This document shows, in pieces, positions 9,567 to 19,340 of a DNA stretch of 64,000 nucleotides (the first letter of the stretch is position 1; each line of letters begins with the position of its first letter). Position numbers and translations under genes: made by a program. A model generated the notes under the pieces. That model ran no database searches, had not been told where the DNA came from, and saw nothing but the letters and a program-made list of their open reading frames with translations. This DNA is from Candidatus Melainabacteria bacterium (GTDB lineage: Bacteria; Cyanobacteriota; Vampirovibrionia; Obscuribacterales; Obscuribacteraceae): contig PLZS01000091.1 of the NCBI GenBank assembly GCA_003153555.1, forward strand, positions 54,698 through 118,697, written 5' to 3'.

Positions 9567-10355
9567 ATGAGTGGTGAAGAAGACTTTGAACTTGTGTTGA
9601 GAGCCGAATTAGAATCTGCTGAACATGTCGTTTGGCGAACTCAACCTAATGTCGATGCAGTGCGCGGTTCGCTGCTTTCCTATTCTGTGTTGTGGTTGTC
9701 TGGGCTGTTTATGTTGGGGGCCGGCGTAATGCGCACCGCCTCTGATGACTCGAGAGTGTTGACCGGATTGATTGTTCTTCTTGTCATTGTGGCATTTGCG
9801 GGCACTCTTGAGCTGATCTTCGTTCCGCGTCGAGCCGGTCGAACGATTTATGTGCTGACGGATAGGCGAGTCTTTTCGTTGTGCGTGACTAGAAGATTTT
9901 TTAAACAACAAGATGCTAACTATCATGACAAGCAAGTTTTGCGAGTTAGCAAATATTCGACAGCTTTCTTCTACATGTCGAATCTTCCTTCGCAAATAAT
10001 GTTCTGCATTCTTGCCTACGATGTCGCTATAGCGCTCCTTCGGTCATTTGATGCGTTCATCGCCATCGGCTTCGCTATGACGCTTCTGGGCTGGCTACAG
10101 CCTTGGTTGCAAGACATGCGTTTGCCGTTGCCGAAATACAGAGACGCGCCGCGCACTTTTTATTCTATCGGCGATTTGTTTGTTTTTCTGGAGTCTTTCC
10201 GCCTCGAGGAAATTGCTGAGTTTATTTATCGAAAAGGACGCGAGAACACCTTTAATGCCTTTGTGATTTCGAAGTCATCCGGCTGTATTAGAATGAGAGC
10301 CATCCCCGATGTAAAACCTGTTGAGCTGGCGTTAGCGAAGGTACCCAAGACATGA
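9567..10355 (+). CDS. Membrane protein with bacterial PH-like domain
   Basis: 262 residues, starting one base after the cstA stop. Two hydrophobic segments lie near residues 30-75 and two more near 135-180. Between them the string YVLTDRRVFSL matches the hallmark of bacterial PH (bPH2/YdbT-like) domains, and a preceding VVWRTQPN fits the same pattern. The tail is basic and soluble. Function unknown; its position suggests an accessory to the transporter or simple co-expression. Confidence 0.6.
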   Translation: MSGEEDFELVLRAELESAEHVVWRTQPNVDAVRGSLLSYSVLWLSGLFMLGAGVMRTASDDSRVLTGLIVLLVIVAFAGTLELIFVPRRAGRTIYVLTDRRVFSLCVTRRFFKQQDANYHDKQVLRVSKYSTAFFYMSNLPSQIMFCILAYDVAIALLRSFDAFIAIGFAMTLLGWLQPWLQDMRLPLPKYRDAPRTFYSIGDLFVFLESFRLEEIAEFIYRKGRENTFNAFVISKSSGCIRMRAIPDVKPVELALAKVPKT

Positions 10356-10406
10356 GAACTACACTTATTTCCGGCAAGTTCATTGAATTAATCACAGGAG
10401 TTTTGC

Positions 10407-11069
10407 GTGGTAGATGATGTAGCCAACATGCTGCCGGATATCCCAAATCTTGTTCGCCTTTGCAAAGCTATAGCGATGCTGGATGCAATTCTCTGTCAAG
10501 AGTGGGAGTTGAGATATTACTCGTTCAACTCTATGTGGAATAAGGATGATCAAAGCGAAATGATGGCTTCCATGCGCGATGGCTCAGGGGAGCATTATTT
10601 CATTTGGTTTATGCGAGAGGGTGCCGCAATCAAGGGCTTTGCCCGAGAGTCGGTACTCAATCCCGTCAACAATGATGGTGCCCCATATCCAGAAGTGTTT
10701 GCCGACTTTCCCCAAGAACTCTCTTACTTTCTGCGCGAGGCAGCTTTTGCGATCGAGGATACGACATTTTGCTATTGGCGACGTCAGGGAGATCTAGCCT
10801 GGCACTCGGGCGATATTTCGTTTCCTACCACAGCTGGTGCTGACCCTGATGGTTCACGTAACTTGCTTAGAATTCTGGATGGACGTCCAGAGACATACGT
10901 CGACTACGCTCGCGACTACTATGAACTCGAGATTGACGAGGCGGATGTGCACCATATTTATCAATTAAAGCCATTAAACGCAGATTTGTTACTTCGCCTG
11001 CAGAGTGATCGAAAGCTCGATGATTTCGCCGAAGAAATTAAAGAAATTGGCTACATCCGAGGGACATAA
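10407..11069 (+). CDS. Hypothetical acidic cytoplasmic protein
   Basis: 220 residues, GTG start with a nearby CAGGAG site. No signal peptide or membrane segment. It is rich in aromatic and acidic residues (Trp, Tyr, Phe, Asp, Glu), with motifs such as WNKDDQSE and YFIWFMREG. Overall it resembles small all-alpha/beta proteins of the SMI1/SUKH immunity type in composition, but I see no decisive motif and do not assign it. It follows the transporter operon by 51 bp. Confidence 0.6.
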   Translation: MVDDVANMLPDIPNLVRLCKAIAMLDAILCQEWELRYYSFNSMWNKDDQSEMMASMRDGSGEHYFIWFMREGAAIKGFARESVLNPVNNDGAPYPEVFADFPQELSYFLREAAFAIEDTTFCYWRRQGDLAWHSGDISFPTTAGADPDGSRNLLRILDGRPETYVDYARDYYELEIDEADVHHIYQLKPLNADLLLRLQSDRKLDDFAEEIKEIGYIRGT

Positions 11070-11127
11070 CAACTTTGCGCAACAAGAATCGCGCGTCAGG
11101 CGGTGAATGGTACGTGGATTCCAGGAA

Positions 11128-11160
11128 GATGGGCCGGCAAAGATGCCGGCACTTCCCTGG
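11128..11160 (-). repeat. Dispersed hairpin repeat, copy 2 (inverted)
   Basis: Reverse-strand copy of the 105-134 repeat, diverged at several positions but keeping the GCCGGCA-TCTT-TGCCGGC hairpin and the CCAGGGA flank. It lies between two converging genes and could also act as a transcription end. Confidence 0.75.
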
Positions 11161-11166
11161 GTTAAT

Positions 11167-11679
11167 CTAAATTCTGCCGAGCATGTTGCGCAGTCCACCT
11201 GTTAGACCGCCGCCGTATGAATTACCGAACATACCTCGGTTTCCATAACTATTTCCGAAACCATTGTTCCCGTAGTTGTTATAACCATTTCCCATCATCG
11301 AATTCTGGTTCATGAGTGAGTTCAACAAACCACGTCTTTTGTGTTTGTGTCGGCGTCGTTGGCACATGCCCCCGTTGTTCATCCCCATCATTCCATTGTT
11401 ACTGGCGAAATTCATGCCATTGTTTGCGAAGGCGCTGGCTCCGTATGGAGTCCCGTTCGCAAATGGAGTTGCTGTGTATGGGTTGCTGCCGGCATTGGCA
11501 AATGGCATCATCCCGTGACTTGATGCCCCGTTAAATTGTCCACCGTTGTTTCCAAATTGGCTCATCATGCCATTTTGATTGCTGCCATCATTGTAATAGT
11601 GATGATTTCTGCTCAAGGCTGCGGTTGGCATGATCAAAGCCAAAAGTGCTGCCGCCGGTAAAAACGCCTTCCAGTTCAT
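11167..11679 (-). CDS. Secreted Asn/Gly/Met-rich repeat protein
   Basis: 170 residues. The ATG at 11679 is chosen because GGAAGGA lies just before it and a signal peptide then starts the protein (MNWKAFLPAAALLALIMP). The mature chain is low complexity, dominated by Asn, Gly, Met, Phe and Ser with NNGM and YGNN-like repeats. A basic cluster, RRRHKHKRRG, sits two thirds of the way along. No enzyme motif. Asn/Gly-rich exported proteins of this kind are usually surface or matrix components; that is inference. An in-frame start further upstream at 11763 would hide the signal peptide. Confidence 0.7.
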   Translation of the reverse strand: MNWKAFLPAAALLALIMPTAALSRNHHYYNDGSNQNGMMSQFGNNGGQFNGASSHGMMPFANAGSNPYTATPFANGTPYGASAFANNGMNFASNNGMMGMNNGGMCQRRRHKHKRRGLLNSLMNQNSMMGNGYNNYGNNGFGNSYGNRGMFGNSYGGGLTGGLRNMLGRI

Positions 11680-11862
11680 ATTTTCCTTCCTTTGACACTG
11701 TCGCTCATTGGTTATTATCCAGGCGAGTTCCGCCCCATTCGAGGTGGTATGTACATCTAACACCTCTTTCCGTGGATCTTGCGTGAAGTGCTTTATTTCT
11801 GTTTGCCAAACTAAAAGGCGACACCGAGCAACGGTATGTCAGCTCATTACACTTATCTGTTT

Positions 11863-12594
11863 TTAGTGACCAATTGAGTTTATAGCTACAACTGCGATCA
11901 CCAATACTTCGAGAACGATCGTTAACAAGACGGAGAATATGGTGCCAAGTGTGAGCAGGACTGGTCCGTAATTAGCGGCTTTTTCTTTCCAGCACGCACG
12001 TGCCACCACTTCAGCTGGCGTTCCAAGTGTGTAGCAAATATTGGCGAAGACCATATAACACAGCGCGCAAGTCAACGTGGCTAGAGGAGTTATTCCAAAC
12101 AGCGTCAAAATCAATATTGACGGCAAACCAGCTAAGCACAAGGCGACGTTATAGAGCGGTCTTCGCCATTCCCACCACACTAAAATTGAAATGATGGATC
12201 GCGGTTCTTGCGGAACTTCAATTACTTTCTGAAGTAACTTGGAACCACCCTTGGTGCGCGCCCCTTTTTCAAAAGTCTGAATTAGTGTCTGTAATTGTTC
12301 GGGAGTTGATTGTTCGAGCACTCTAAAGAATTCGTCGACAGGTAGGTCGCGCATGACCTTGTCTGGGTCTGTGATGTCTTGGGAAATACTATCAGTTTGG
12401 ATTGTAGGTTGAACTTGTGCAGGACTTTGCTGGGAAGGTGCGGCGTTTGCCTGGCCTACCGACTTGCCTACCGATTCGCTCCCTGTGTCTTGTGACACAT
12501 CCGGATCAACATCTGGATCGGAATCAGTAACCACAAGCTTGATTTTGCGTGCGGTGGAGGTTTCGTCCAAGTTGACTGAATATTCGTTCGTCAT
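11863..12594 (-). CDS. Hypothetical membrane protein with acidic disordered N terminus
   Basis: 243 residues from the ATG at 12594, which follows a GGAAGA site. The first 90 residues are hydrophilic and repetitive (Asp/Ser/Gln, with DSDPDVDPDV). Residues 145-243 contain about three or four hydrophobic helices, with a WWEWRRPLYN stretch at the membrane edge. No known domain recognised. It stands alone, divergent from the CreD-like gene across about 310 bp that hold no clear promoter. Confidence 0.65.
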   Translation of the reverse strand: MTNEYSVNLDETSTARKIKLVVTDSDPDVDPDVSQDTGSESVGKSVGQANAAPSQQSPAQVQPTIQTDSISQDITDPDKVMRDLPVDEFFRVLEQSTPEQLQTLIQTFEKGARTKGGSKLLQKVIEVPQEPRSIISILVWWEWRRPLYNVALCLAGLPSILILTLFGITPLATLTCALCYMVFANICYTLGTPAEVVARACWKEKAANYGPVLLTLGTIFSVLLTIVLEVLVIAVVAINSIGH

Positions 12595-12908
12595 TATTCT
12601 TCCGCGCTGGATCTTTTCTAGCATAACCCCTAGAGCGGGTAAGTGCACGATCAAGACCGCTCAAAAGATCACGACATGAAACGAACGAACGCGAGACCAT
12701 GACGATATGAAAGTCAGACTGGTGTTCTACGAGCCCGTAACTAATACGTAAGATTTTTGACTCTACGATTGCTCTAAGTAATTCGATACTTACGCACACA
12801 CGAGTATTTTGCGGTAATGGATCTGTAATCTTACGCGACTCCAACTCTCGCAATTTATGATGCTATTAGCACAACGATGTGACTGAATCAGTCCACAACG
12901 GAGCACTT

Positions 12909-14168
12909 ATGATTAAACAGCTTTTGGCAATTATCTTTATCTATATTTGCACCGCGATAGCGTGGGGAATTCTCGGCGCTACCGTTCTACAAAGAACCTA
13001 TTCGTCGGATAGCGCGAATGGAGAGCGCGTCAATCAACTCTGGGGAACGGCACAGAATCAAGCTGCTCCAACTTTTTACTACGAAACGAAGAAACAGGTT
13101 AAACAGACTTCTGTAAAAGACAATAAGACCGTCACCGAAGTGGTCACAGAAACTGAAAGGCATTATGTGCCCGTGGAAAAGAGCAATATCAAAGCAGTAA
13201 TAAATCTGGAGCATCGAAAGAAAGGCCTGCTCTGGTATTCCACCTATAAAGTTCATTTTACTGGTGGCTATCAAGTTACGAATCCAACGTTGCAAGCGCT
13301 GACTTTGCGGATCGATTTTCCATTGCCAGCGCAACAGGCGATTTATGATAACTTCCAATTAGTTTTAGGAGGAAGAAGCATCAGTAACATATTGCCCGCC
13401 GGCAATCAGCTATCTGAAAACTTCCACATTGAGCCGAGTAAGACTGAGCCGATTGAAATTTCCTACGACTCGCAGGGGCTAACAACCTGGCGCTACAGCT
13501 TTGGTTCGAACGTCAATCAAGTCAAAGATTTCTCAATGGATATTGTCACTGATTTTGACGCAATTGATTTTCCCGAAGGAAGCATGTCGCCGACAGAGAA
13601 GAAAAAAGTGTCGAGCGGGTGGGAGCTTAGTTGGCGTTACAAGAATCTTCTCACTGGTTACGACATTGGTGTGAAGATGCCCGAGAAGCTGAATCCCGGA
13701 CCTTGGGTAAGCAAAGTCACCTTCTTCGCGCCGGTATCACTCTTTCTCTTCTACTTCATTTTGTTTGTCTTCACGACTATAAAAGGCATTCGCGTTCATC
13801 CGATGAACTACTTCTTCATCGGAGCGGCTTTCTTCAGCTTCCATCTGCTCCTTGCCTACATGGTTGACCATATCTCAGTCGATCTCGCTTTTGCGATTAG
13901 CTCGCTGGTCTCCATCTTCCTGGTGGTGTCATATATGAGGCTCGTGGTGTCGAATAAGTTTGCGTTTATAGAAGTTGGAATTTCTCAACTCATATATCTG
14001 ATCCTCTTCTCGTATACTTTCTTTTTTGAACAGTACACTGGGCTGGTGATCACAATCATGTGCGTTTTGACGCTGTTCGTAATGATGCAGTTCACCGGAC
14101 GCATTGACTGGTCCGAAGTTTTCCGGCGAGCGTCAACGAAGAATTCTGGAGAAAAGGTGAGTGTTTGA
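12909..14168 (+). CDS. CreD-like inner membrane protein
   Basis: 419 residues from the ATG at 12909 (GGAG six bases before); a GTG at 12879 is less likely. One N-terminal membrane segment, a beta-rich periplasmic domain of about 240 residues, then five or six membrane helices. The C-terminal signature HPMNYFFIGAAFFSFHLLL and the closing MQFTGRIDW match the CreD family (a MYxTRxxDW-like end). In E. coli CreD is part of the CreBC carbon-source-responsive regulon. Here a response regulator and a kinase lie directly downstream, strengthening the match. The N-terminal domain is diverged, so orthology is not certain. Confidence 0.7.
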   Translation: MIKQLLAIIFIYICTAIAWGILGATVLQRTYSSDSANGERVNQLWGTAQNQAAPTFYYETKKQVKQTSVKDNKTVTEVVTETERHYVPVEKSNIKAVINLEHRKKGLLWYSTYKVHFTGGYQVTNPTLQALTLRIDFPLPAQQAIYDNFQLVLGGRSISNILPAGNQLSENFHIEPSKTEPIEISYDSQGLTTWRYSFGSNVNQVKDFSMDIVTDFDAIDFPEGSMSPTEKKKVSSGWELSWRYKNLLTGYDIGVKMPEKLNPGPWVSKVTFFAPVSLFLFYFILFVFTTIKGIRVHPMNYFFIGAAFFSFHLLLAYMVDHISVDLAFAISSLVSIFLVVSYMRLVVSNKFAFIEVGISQLIYLILFSYTFFFEQYTGLVITIMCVLTLFVMMQFTGRIDWSEVFRRASTKNSGEKVSV

Positions 14169-14325
14169 TAACCGGAAATAAGGTGAGTAGTGTAATCAAG
14201 CATTCGCCTGCTGGCAGATTTCTGGTCCAGTTCTGGACTTGCAGGACTTCTGGTAGTATTAAATCAGCTTAGCGGTTCACATTAGTGAAGCGGTCGCGCC
14301 AATTCGATTCCAGTGAACATTGATT

Positions 14326-15000
14326 ATGGCCAAAATACTCCTAATTGAAGACGATGAAGAGCTAGCGGAGACTGTATCAAAGTGGCTAAAACTCGACCGA
14401 CATTCTGTCGAGGTAGTACATGATGGAAATGATGGTTTGGCTTTCGCTCTGGGAGCCAGCTACGAAATTTTAATCGTTGACGTGTCACTTCCTGGGCTAA
14501 ATGGGTTTGAAATTTGCCGGCAATTTCGTGCAAGCGGTAGCAAGGTGCCAGTGATTATGTTGACGGGTAAGACCGAAATTGATGACAAAGAGACTGGTTT
14601 TGAATCTGGCGCTGACGACTATCTCACCAAGCCATTCAGCATTCGCGAGTTAATAGCAAGAATTAAGGCGCTTTTACGCAGACCTAGAAATTTCGAGAAC
14701 GATATTTCAGTCGGTCATCTCACGCTCAACTCAACTCTAAGACGAGTGTTGAAGAACGGTGATGCCATAACTTTACTGCCTATCGATCATGCAGTGCTGG
14801 AGTTTCTGATGAGGCATCCGAATGAAGCCTTTTCAGCTGAAACACTTATATCCAGAGTTTGGCCAACAGATAAATTTCCTTCCGCAGATGCGGTTCGATC
14901 ATCGATCAAACGCATCCGCGCAGTGATCGATGAGGAGGGACAACCTTCTCTCATTGAAACTATTAGCAAGGTAGGATACAGGATAAATCGTCCCGACTAG
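14326..15000 (+). CDS. OmpR/PhoB-family response regulator
   Basis: 224 residues from the ATG at 14326. The receiver domain has the acidic pocket (IEDDEE at 7-12), phosphoacceptor Asp near 52 in IVDVSLPG, Thr in MLTGK and Lys in DYLTKPF. The winged-helix effector domain ends in ETISKVGYRINRP, the classic DNA-binding wing. It is 152 bp downstream of the CreD-like gene. Its stop overlaps the stop of the convergent kinase by four bases, a tail-to-tail cognate pair. It likely controls envelope genes, perhaps including the CreD-like gene; this is inferred from position. Confidence 0.9.
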   Translation: MAKILLIEDDEELAETVSKWLKLDRHSVEVVHDGNDGLAFALGASYEILIVDVSLPGLNGFEICRQFRASGSKVPVIMLTGKTEIDDKETGFESGADDYLTKPFSIRELIARIKALLRRPRNFENDISVGHLTLNSTLRRVLKNGDAITLLPIDHAVLEFLMRHPNEAFSAETLISRVWPTDKFPSADAVRSSIKRIRAVIDEEGQPSLIETISKVGYRINRPD

Positions 15001-16796
15001 TCGGTTGATTCGCTTGCTTGACGCGGAATTTCAAACCAAAAGGAGCTTCCTTTGCCGGGTTCGCTCGTCACTCCTATTTGTCCCTTGTGCGCCTCTACGA
15101 TGCTTTTGCATATGGCTAGTCCCAACCCGCTGCCTTGCTTCTCTGTTTTGTCGATCGGGTTTACTTGTTGAAAGCGTTCAAAAATGCCGGCTAGCTGATC
15201 TTTGGGAATGCCCCGCCCCTCGTCGTTGACAGACAAACGTGTATATGTTTCAGTTTGGACTTCACCGATAACTATTTTGGACCTGTCGCTTGAGAATTTT
15301 ATTGCGTTGCCTAAAAGGTTGATCACAACTTGCACCAACCGATCTGCATCGCCGATCAGCTCATAATTCGTGGAGGGAACTATGATCGTTATTTCTTTTG
15401 ATTTGCTTAAATCGAGCACAGCTTCGACCGCCTTCGAAACAATTTCCTTCGTGCTGGTCACGTCCAGCTCAAGCGAGACGTGGCCTGCCTCCATCTTCTC
15501 GATTTCCAAAAGTTGATTGATCAACGAGAGCGAAAACTTTAAATTTCGATGGGCTCGATCCATGTACATCCGAACCTGATCATCCAGAGTGAAGTGATCC
15601 GAACTAACTAACTCAATCGCCGCGAGCACCGAATGTAGTGGCGTACGAAGGTCGTGGCTAATCATCGATGCAAATTCTTGTTTCATGCGCTCTAGTTGTT
15701 TTCGCTCTGATATATCAGACACGACGCAATAGAGCGAGCGCTGTTCATCTGACCATGTTGCCGACCATGCCGTCTCACTGGCAGTGCCGTCTGCTCTGAT
15801 AATCTGCGTTTCAAATCGGGCGTCGGTTTTGTTTTGAATGGCTAAAAGCAAAGTCGCTCTGACTCCCGCTTTATCTTCATCGGCAAGTAGTTCGAGAAAG
15901 CGTTTTCCGATTAAAAGATTTGCCGGAAAGCCCCATAGTTTGTTTGACGCGTCGTTAATATCCGTGAGACGCATGTCTTTGTCGAGTGAGCAGATTATTT
16001 CGGATGCGTTGTCTAGAATGGCACGTTCTTTCTGTCGCAGAACCGTAAGATCTTTGTACATCTGATGATAGATTTCATCAATCTGCGCCAGCTCGTCAAC
16101 GCCTGGTACGTGATCTGCGGGCGGCTCTCCGGCTGCCATTGAGGTCGTATTATTCATCAGCATCTTCAATCTTCTACTTGTGCTGACATTGAAGTATGCA
16201 GTTAAACAACCCGCCAGGAGAACGCTCGCCAGCAGAGAAAGTTGGATAACTTGTTTTAGCTGGCGATCGTATTTTTCAAAATATTCTTGATTCTCTTTTT
16301 GTACTGTGGTTTGGATGCCGGACAATTCGTCGGTCATCGCAAACATTTTGTTGAAATCACGGTTTGCCGCAGCGATCGCCTTAGCCGCCTGAAGCTTGTC
16401 TTCTTCCATATCAAATTGCTGTGATGTCGTGAATTCTTCGTCAAGGTGGTGCCCGATCCTTTCCAGTTCATTCCATTTTTCATACTCTGTTTTCTCGTTG
16501 ACTGACAGCGCCTTGAGCATAGAAATTTCATCCCGGGCCTTATTTGCCAGCGCTTTTTCTTGATTAGTCATTTGCTCCGCCGTCAGCATTCGCCGCAGCG
16601 CTATGAGGGTGGCGCGTCGAACGAAAATGGACATTAGGCTGGTAAGGTGTGCGCCTAAATCGCGCGCGTGGGCAGACTTTGTGCGGGCATCCTGAACATT
16701 AGCAATGAGATTTAGCAGAACACTGACAATTATCAGTTCGAATACAACTGGTATCGCTACCAGTAGTAACACCTTTTTAGTCAGGCTCAAAGCCAC
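14997..16796 (-). CDS. Membrane sensor histidine kinase with PAS domain
   Basis: 599 residues. N-terminal membrane helix (7-30), a helical extracytoplasmic segment, a second membrane helix near 185-205, a HAMP-like linker, a PAS domain (about 265-370), HisKA with phosphoacceptor SHDLRTP (His near 381), and HATPase with N box [16 protein letters not shown] and GSGLGLAI. All catalytic boxes are present. The partner is almost surely the regulator whose 3' end it overlaps. The helical sensor region looks like the four-helix CHASE3/MCP-N type, but no ligand can be inferred. Confidence 0.88.
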   Translation of the reverse strand: MALSLTKKVLLLVAIPVVFELIIVSVLLNLIANVQDARTKSAHARDLGAHLTSLMSIFVRRATLIALRRMLTAEQMTNQEKALANKARDEISMLKALSVNEKTEYEKWNELERIGHHLDEEFTTSQQFDMEEDKLQAAKAIAAANRDFNKMFAMTDELSGIQTTVQKENQEYFEKYDRQLKQVIQLSLLASVLLAGCLTAYFNVSTSRRLKMLMNNTTSMAAGEPPADHVPGVDELAQIDEIYHQMYKDLTVLRQKERAILDNASEIICSLDKDMRLTDINDASNKLWGFPANLLIGKRFLELLADEDKAGVRATLLLAIQNKTDARFETQIIRADGTASETAWSATWSDEQRSLYCVVSDISERKQLERMKQEFASMISHDLRTPLHSVLAAIELVSSDHFTLDDQVRMYMDRAHRNLKFSLSLINQLLEIEKMEAGHVSLELDVTSTKEIVSKAVEAVLDLSKSKEITIIVPSTNYELIGDADRLVQVVINLLGNAIKFSSDRSKIVIGEVQTETYTRLSVNDEGRGIPKDQLAGIFERFQQVNPIDKTEKQGSGLGLAICKSIVEAHKGQIGVTSEPGKGSSFWFEIPRQASESTD

Positions 16797-16875
16797 TGAA
16801 TCGCCGCCTCAACATGCATAGAAATGCTAGCAGAACACTAGCATTTCTATGTGCCACAGAGAGGTTGGTAATCTA

Positions 16876-18234
16876 TTAGAGTCCGAATATGCTGAGCGGA
16901 TCTGGAAGCCCAGGAAGACCGGGAAGTCCAGGGAGACTCGGAAGCCCAGGAAGCGAAGGCGTTTGGTCGCCCGATCCACTATTGGATCCAGGAAGTCCTG
17001 GAAGGCCAGGAAGACCGGGAAGTCCAGGGAGACTCGGAAGCCCAGGAAGCGAAGGAGTTTGATCACCCGATCCACTACTGAATCCAGGAAGTCCTGGAAG
17101 CCCAGGAAGTCCTGGAAGTCCAGGGATTTGCGGAAGCCCTGGGAGCGAAGGAGTTTGATCTCCCGAACCACTACTGAATCCAGGAAGTCCTGGCAGCCCA
17201 GGAAGCCCAGGGAATTGGGGCAATCCAGGGAGCTGTATGCCGGTCTGTGGAGTCGTTCCGTCAATTGGGGTGGTAGAGCCGATAGTCGGGGTGATAGAGC
17301 CGTCAGTCGGGGTGGTAGAGCCGGTGGTCGGAGTGATCGAGCCGTCAGTCGGGGTGGTAGAGCCGGTGGTCGGAGTGATAGAGCCGTCGGTCGGGGTGGT
17401 AGAGCCAGTGGCCGGAGTGATAGAGCCGTCGGTCGGGGTGGTAGAGCCAGTGGTCGGAGTGATAGAGCCGTCGGTCGGCGTGGTAGAGCCGTCGGTTGGA
17501 GTGGTAGTGCCGGAGGTATCAGGGCTTGTTCCGCTAGCGCCTCCTTGAATCATCTGATCGATCTCAGTGACAAGGCTCGAAAGCAGCGCTTGAAATTGCT
17601 GCATGTCTCCGTTGGCTAGAGCTTGAAGTGCTTGACCGAGCGTTGATTCGATTTGTTGGAGTGGGGTTTGGGGCTGTGAAGGGGGACAATCGCTGGATGG
17701 AGAAGGTGGACAAGGTGAGTCAGAAGGGCTACTACTACTGCTACTACCGCTTGAAGAATCGCTTGGACTGCTGGCTGAAGATGATGAGTCAGAAGGGCTG
17801 CTGCTAGATGGACTGTTTGCACCGCTGTCACTTGGAGAATTGCTCGTGCTATTGTTCGAGCCCGACAAATCATTCAAATTTTTATTGGCGTCTTGCAGCC
17901 ATTCGTTAGCTCGAGCAGGATCTCCTTGTTTGAATGCATCTTCAGCGCGATGAATTTCCGATGCTGCGTCGATCAATTGAACCGGAACTGAGGGATTATC
18001 GTTGACGACGCCTGCTCCCTGCTGGCTTTGCTGATCGCTGCCATACAATTGCCCTGTTGTACCAAAATCGAGAGTGTTCACGTCAGATGACCGCTGAGAA
18101 GAAGAATCATTTGATCGACTGGGGTGCTGACGCAGAAGTGAAACTACATCGAATTCTGGTTTTGCGTTGGTAAGTGGTTCATGATTCGTCGAGGTTGCGT
18201 CGGAGGTGGGACGCGGCGAAAAGGTAGAAGTCAT
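16876..18234 (-). CDS. Repeat protein with Ser-rich, TPTDGS and collagen-like GLP tracts
   Basis: 452 residues, ATG preceded by AAGGAG. No signal peptide. Region 1 (1-130) is hydrophilic, with a helical segment suggesting a TPR-like pair. Region 2 (130-190) is Ser/Pro-rich. Region 3 (about 240-320) has nine or so TPTDGS / TPTTGS units of 8-16 residues. Region 4 (about 330-452) has long runs of G-L-P triplets, Gly at every third place as in collagen, broken three times by a GSGDQTPSLPG spacer. The DNA in regions 3 and 4 is itself repetitive and may vary in copy number. Function unknown; a surface or structural role is guessed. Confidence 0.75.
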   Translation of the reverse strand: MTSTFSPRPTSDATSTNHEPLTNAKPEFDVVSLLRQHPSRSNDSSSQRSSDVNTLDFGTTGQLYGSDQQSQQGAGVVNDNPSVPVQLIDAASEIHRAEDAFKQGDPARANEWLQDANKNLNDLSGSNNSTSNSPSDSGANSPSSSSPSDSSSSASSPSDSSSGSSSSSSPSDSPCPPSPSSDCPPSQPQTPLQQIESTLGQALQALANGDMQQFQALLSSLVTEIDQMIQGGASGTSPDTSGTTTPTDGSTTPTDGSITPTTGSTTPTDGSITPATGSTTPTDGSITPTTGSTTPTDGSITPTTGSTTPTDGSITPTIGSTTPIDGTTPQTGIQLPGLPQFPGLPGLPGLPGFSSGSGDQTPSLPGLPQIPGLPGLPGLPGLPGFSSGSGDQTPSLPGLPSLPGLPGLPGLPGLPGSNSGSGDQTPSLPGLPSLPGLPGLPGLPDPLSIFGL

Positions 18235-18602
18235 TAGAGCGGCTCCTTGTGGATTCGGTTTTTAGTAAACGAGGTCCGAAGGGACTTCGCTTTCAACTCT
18301 ACGAAAAAATGTGTCGAAACAATGTCAACGTGCAAACCGATCTTTCGTTCGGCTGCCTAACAGCGGATTGCCCCTGGGGGTGACACCACACTGGCACCAC
18401 AGACGATGCCATTCATATGCGTCAGTGGCATTTGCAGTTTGGATTGGGAAAGCGTTCGGGGTCTAGTCCCTTTGAAAATGGGGATGCTTGGGCGTATTTA
18501 GGGGGAATTACAAATTTTCCCCGTGCGATCGATGTACTATAATTGAACTCTTCGACAAACCATTGTCCAATCGAGCAAAAATTCTGATTGCGAGGAAATT
18601 AC
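18235..18602. promoter_or_regulatory. Intergenic region with inverted repeat and -10 box
   Basis: 368 bp between divergent genes. GGGGAA at 18502-18507 and TTCCCC at 18517-18522 form a 6-bp inverted repeat. A consensus TATAAT lies at 18538-18543, about 60 bp before the SIMPL gene start. The inverted repeat covers the place of the -35 box and could be an operator. Nothing else recognisable in the remainder. Confidence 0.4.
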
Positions 18603-19271
18603 ATGACTGACGATCAGCACGAAAAAGCAAAACACGACTCGATCGATTTCGTGGAAACTGTAGAGGAGGAAATCGAAGCGAGGGGAGTGGTTTTGCAAGT
18701 CACTGTCAAAGGATCTTCTTGGTTTACAGGAGAAGCCGCTTTGACCAAAGCGGCTGAAGTGGCCAAACTTGTCGATGCTCTCCGTGGTGCTGGTCTTGTA
18801 GAACAGACCATCTCGGTGCGGTCTATTGCCCTTCAACAAACAAGTGGAGTGATTGGTAAGTCATCTAGTGCCAGTTACACGCTCAAGATAAAGTGCGACA
18901 ATCTCGAGCTATTGCCGGAAGTTCTCGGGGCCATTACAGGAGCCAAGAATGTGACGCTCGACTCTATGCAATGGACTTATGGTGACATGTCGGAAAAAGA
19001 AGCAGAATGGGCCGCTAAGGCGGTTGAGCAAGCGAACCGTAAGGCTGCACGTATCGCACAGGCGATGCAATGTGATCTTGATGGCTTGTCGCAATGCTCC
19101 GTCGCGTCATTGGACCTAGCCGTCCCTATGAGAGGCTTTGGCAGACCATCTGAGGATTACGAGCCTTCCGCGAGAATGAGCAGAACGGTAAATATCGGGA
19201 CTTCGCTAGTGCACACGAAGATGGCCGGTGTGCGCCTAACGCTCAGGTACAGAGTAGCTAAACGGATCTAG
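18603..19271 (+). CDS. SIMPL-domain (DUF541) protein
   Basis: 222 residues from an ATG preceded by GAGGAAA. The DUF541/SIMPL pattern is present throughout: opening VVLQVTVKGSSW, a helix with VAKLVDALRGAGL, a middle SYTLKIKCDNL, and the A-x-x-A-x-x-A helix EWAAKAVEQANRKAARIAQ. SIMPL proteins (E. coli YggE is one) are usually periplasmic and linked to oxidative stress. This one lacks a signal peptide, so it is probably cytoplasmic. The end is normal in length. Confidence 0.75.
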   Translation: MTDDQHEKAKHDSIDFVETVEEEIEARGVVLQVTVKGSSWFTGEAALTKAAEVAKLVDALRGAGLVEQTISVRSIALQQTSGVIGKSSSASYTLKIKCDNLELLPEVLGAITGAKNVTLDSMQWTYGDMSEKEAEWAAKAVEQANRKAARIAQAMQCDLDGLSQCSVASLDLAVPMRGFGRPSEDYEPSARMSRTVNIGTSLVHTKMAGVRLTLRYRVAKRI

Positions 19272-19340
19272 TGTGGAGCACCACCTGGAGCGAAGCGAGC
19301 CTCGAATAAAAAGGCGAATCGCTATCGAGAGGAACGAATT

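Noticed and set aside
17200..17520. Regularly spaced repeats resembling a CRISPR array
   Set aside because: They are in-frame coding repeats (TPTDGS units) with no unique spacers and no cas genes nearby.
16849..17619. 256-codon plus-strand frame opposite the GLP-repeat gene, rich in Arg/Gly
   Set aside because: Mirror of a repetitive gene with low complexity; no SD and composition explained by the minus-strand repeats.
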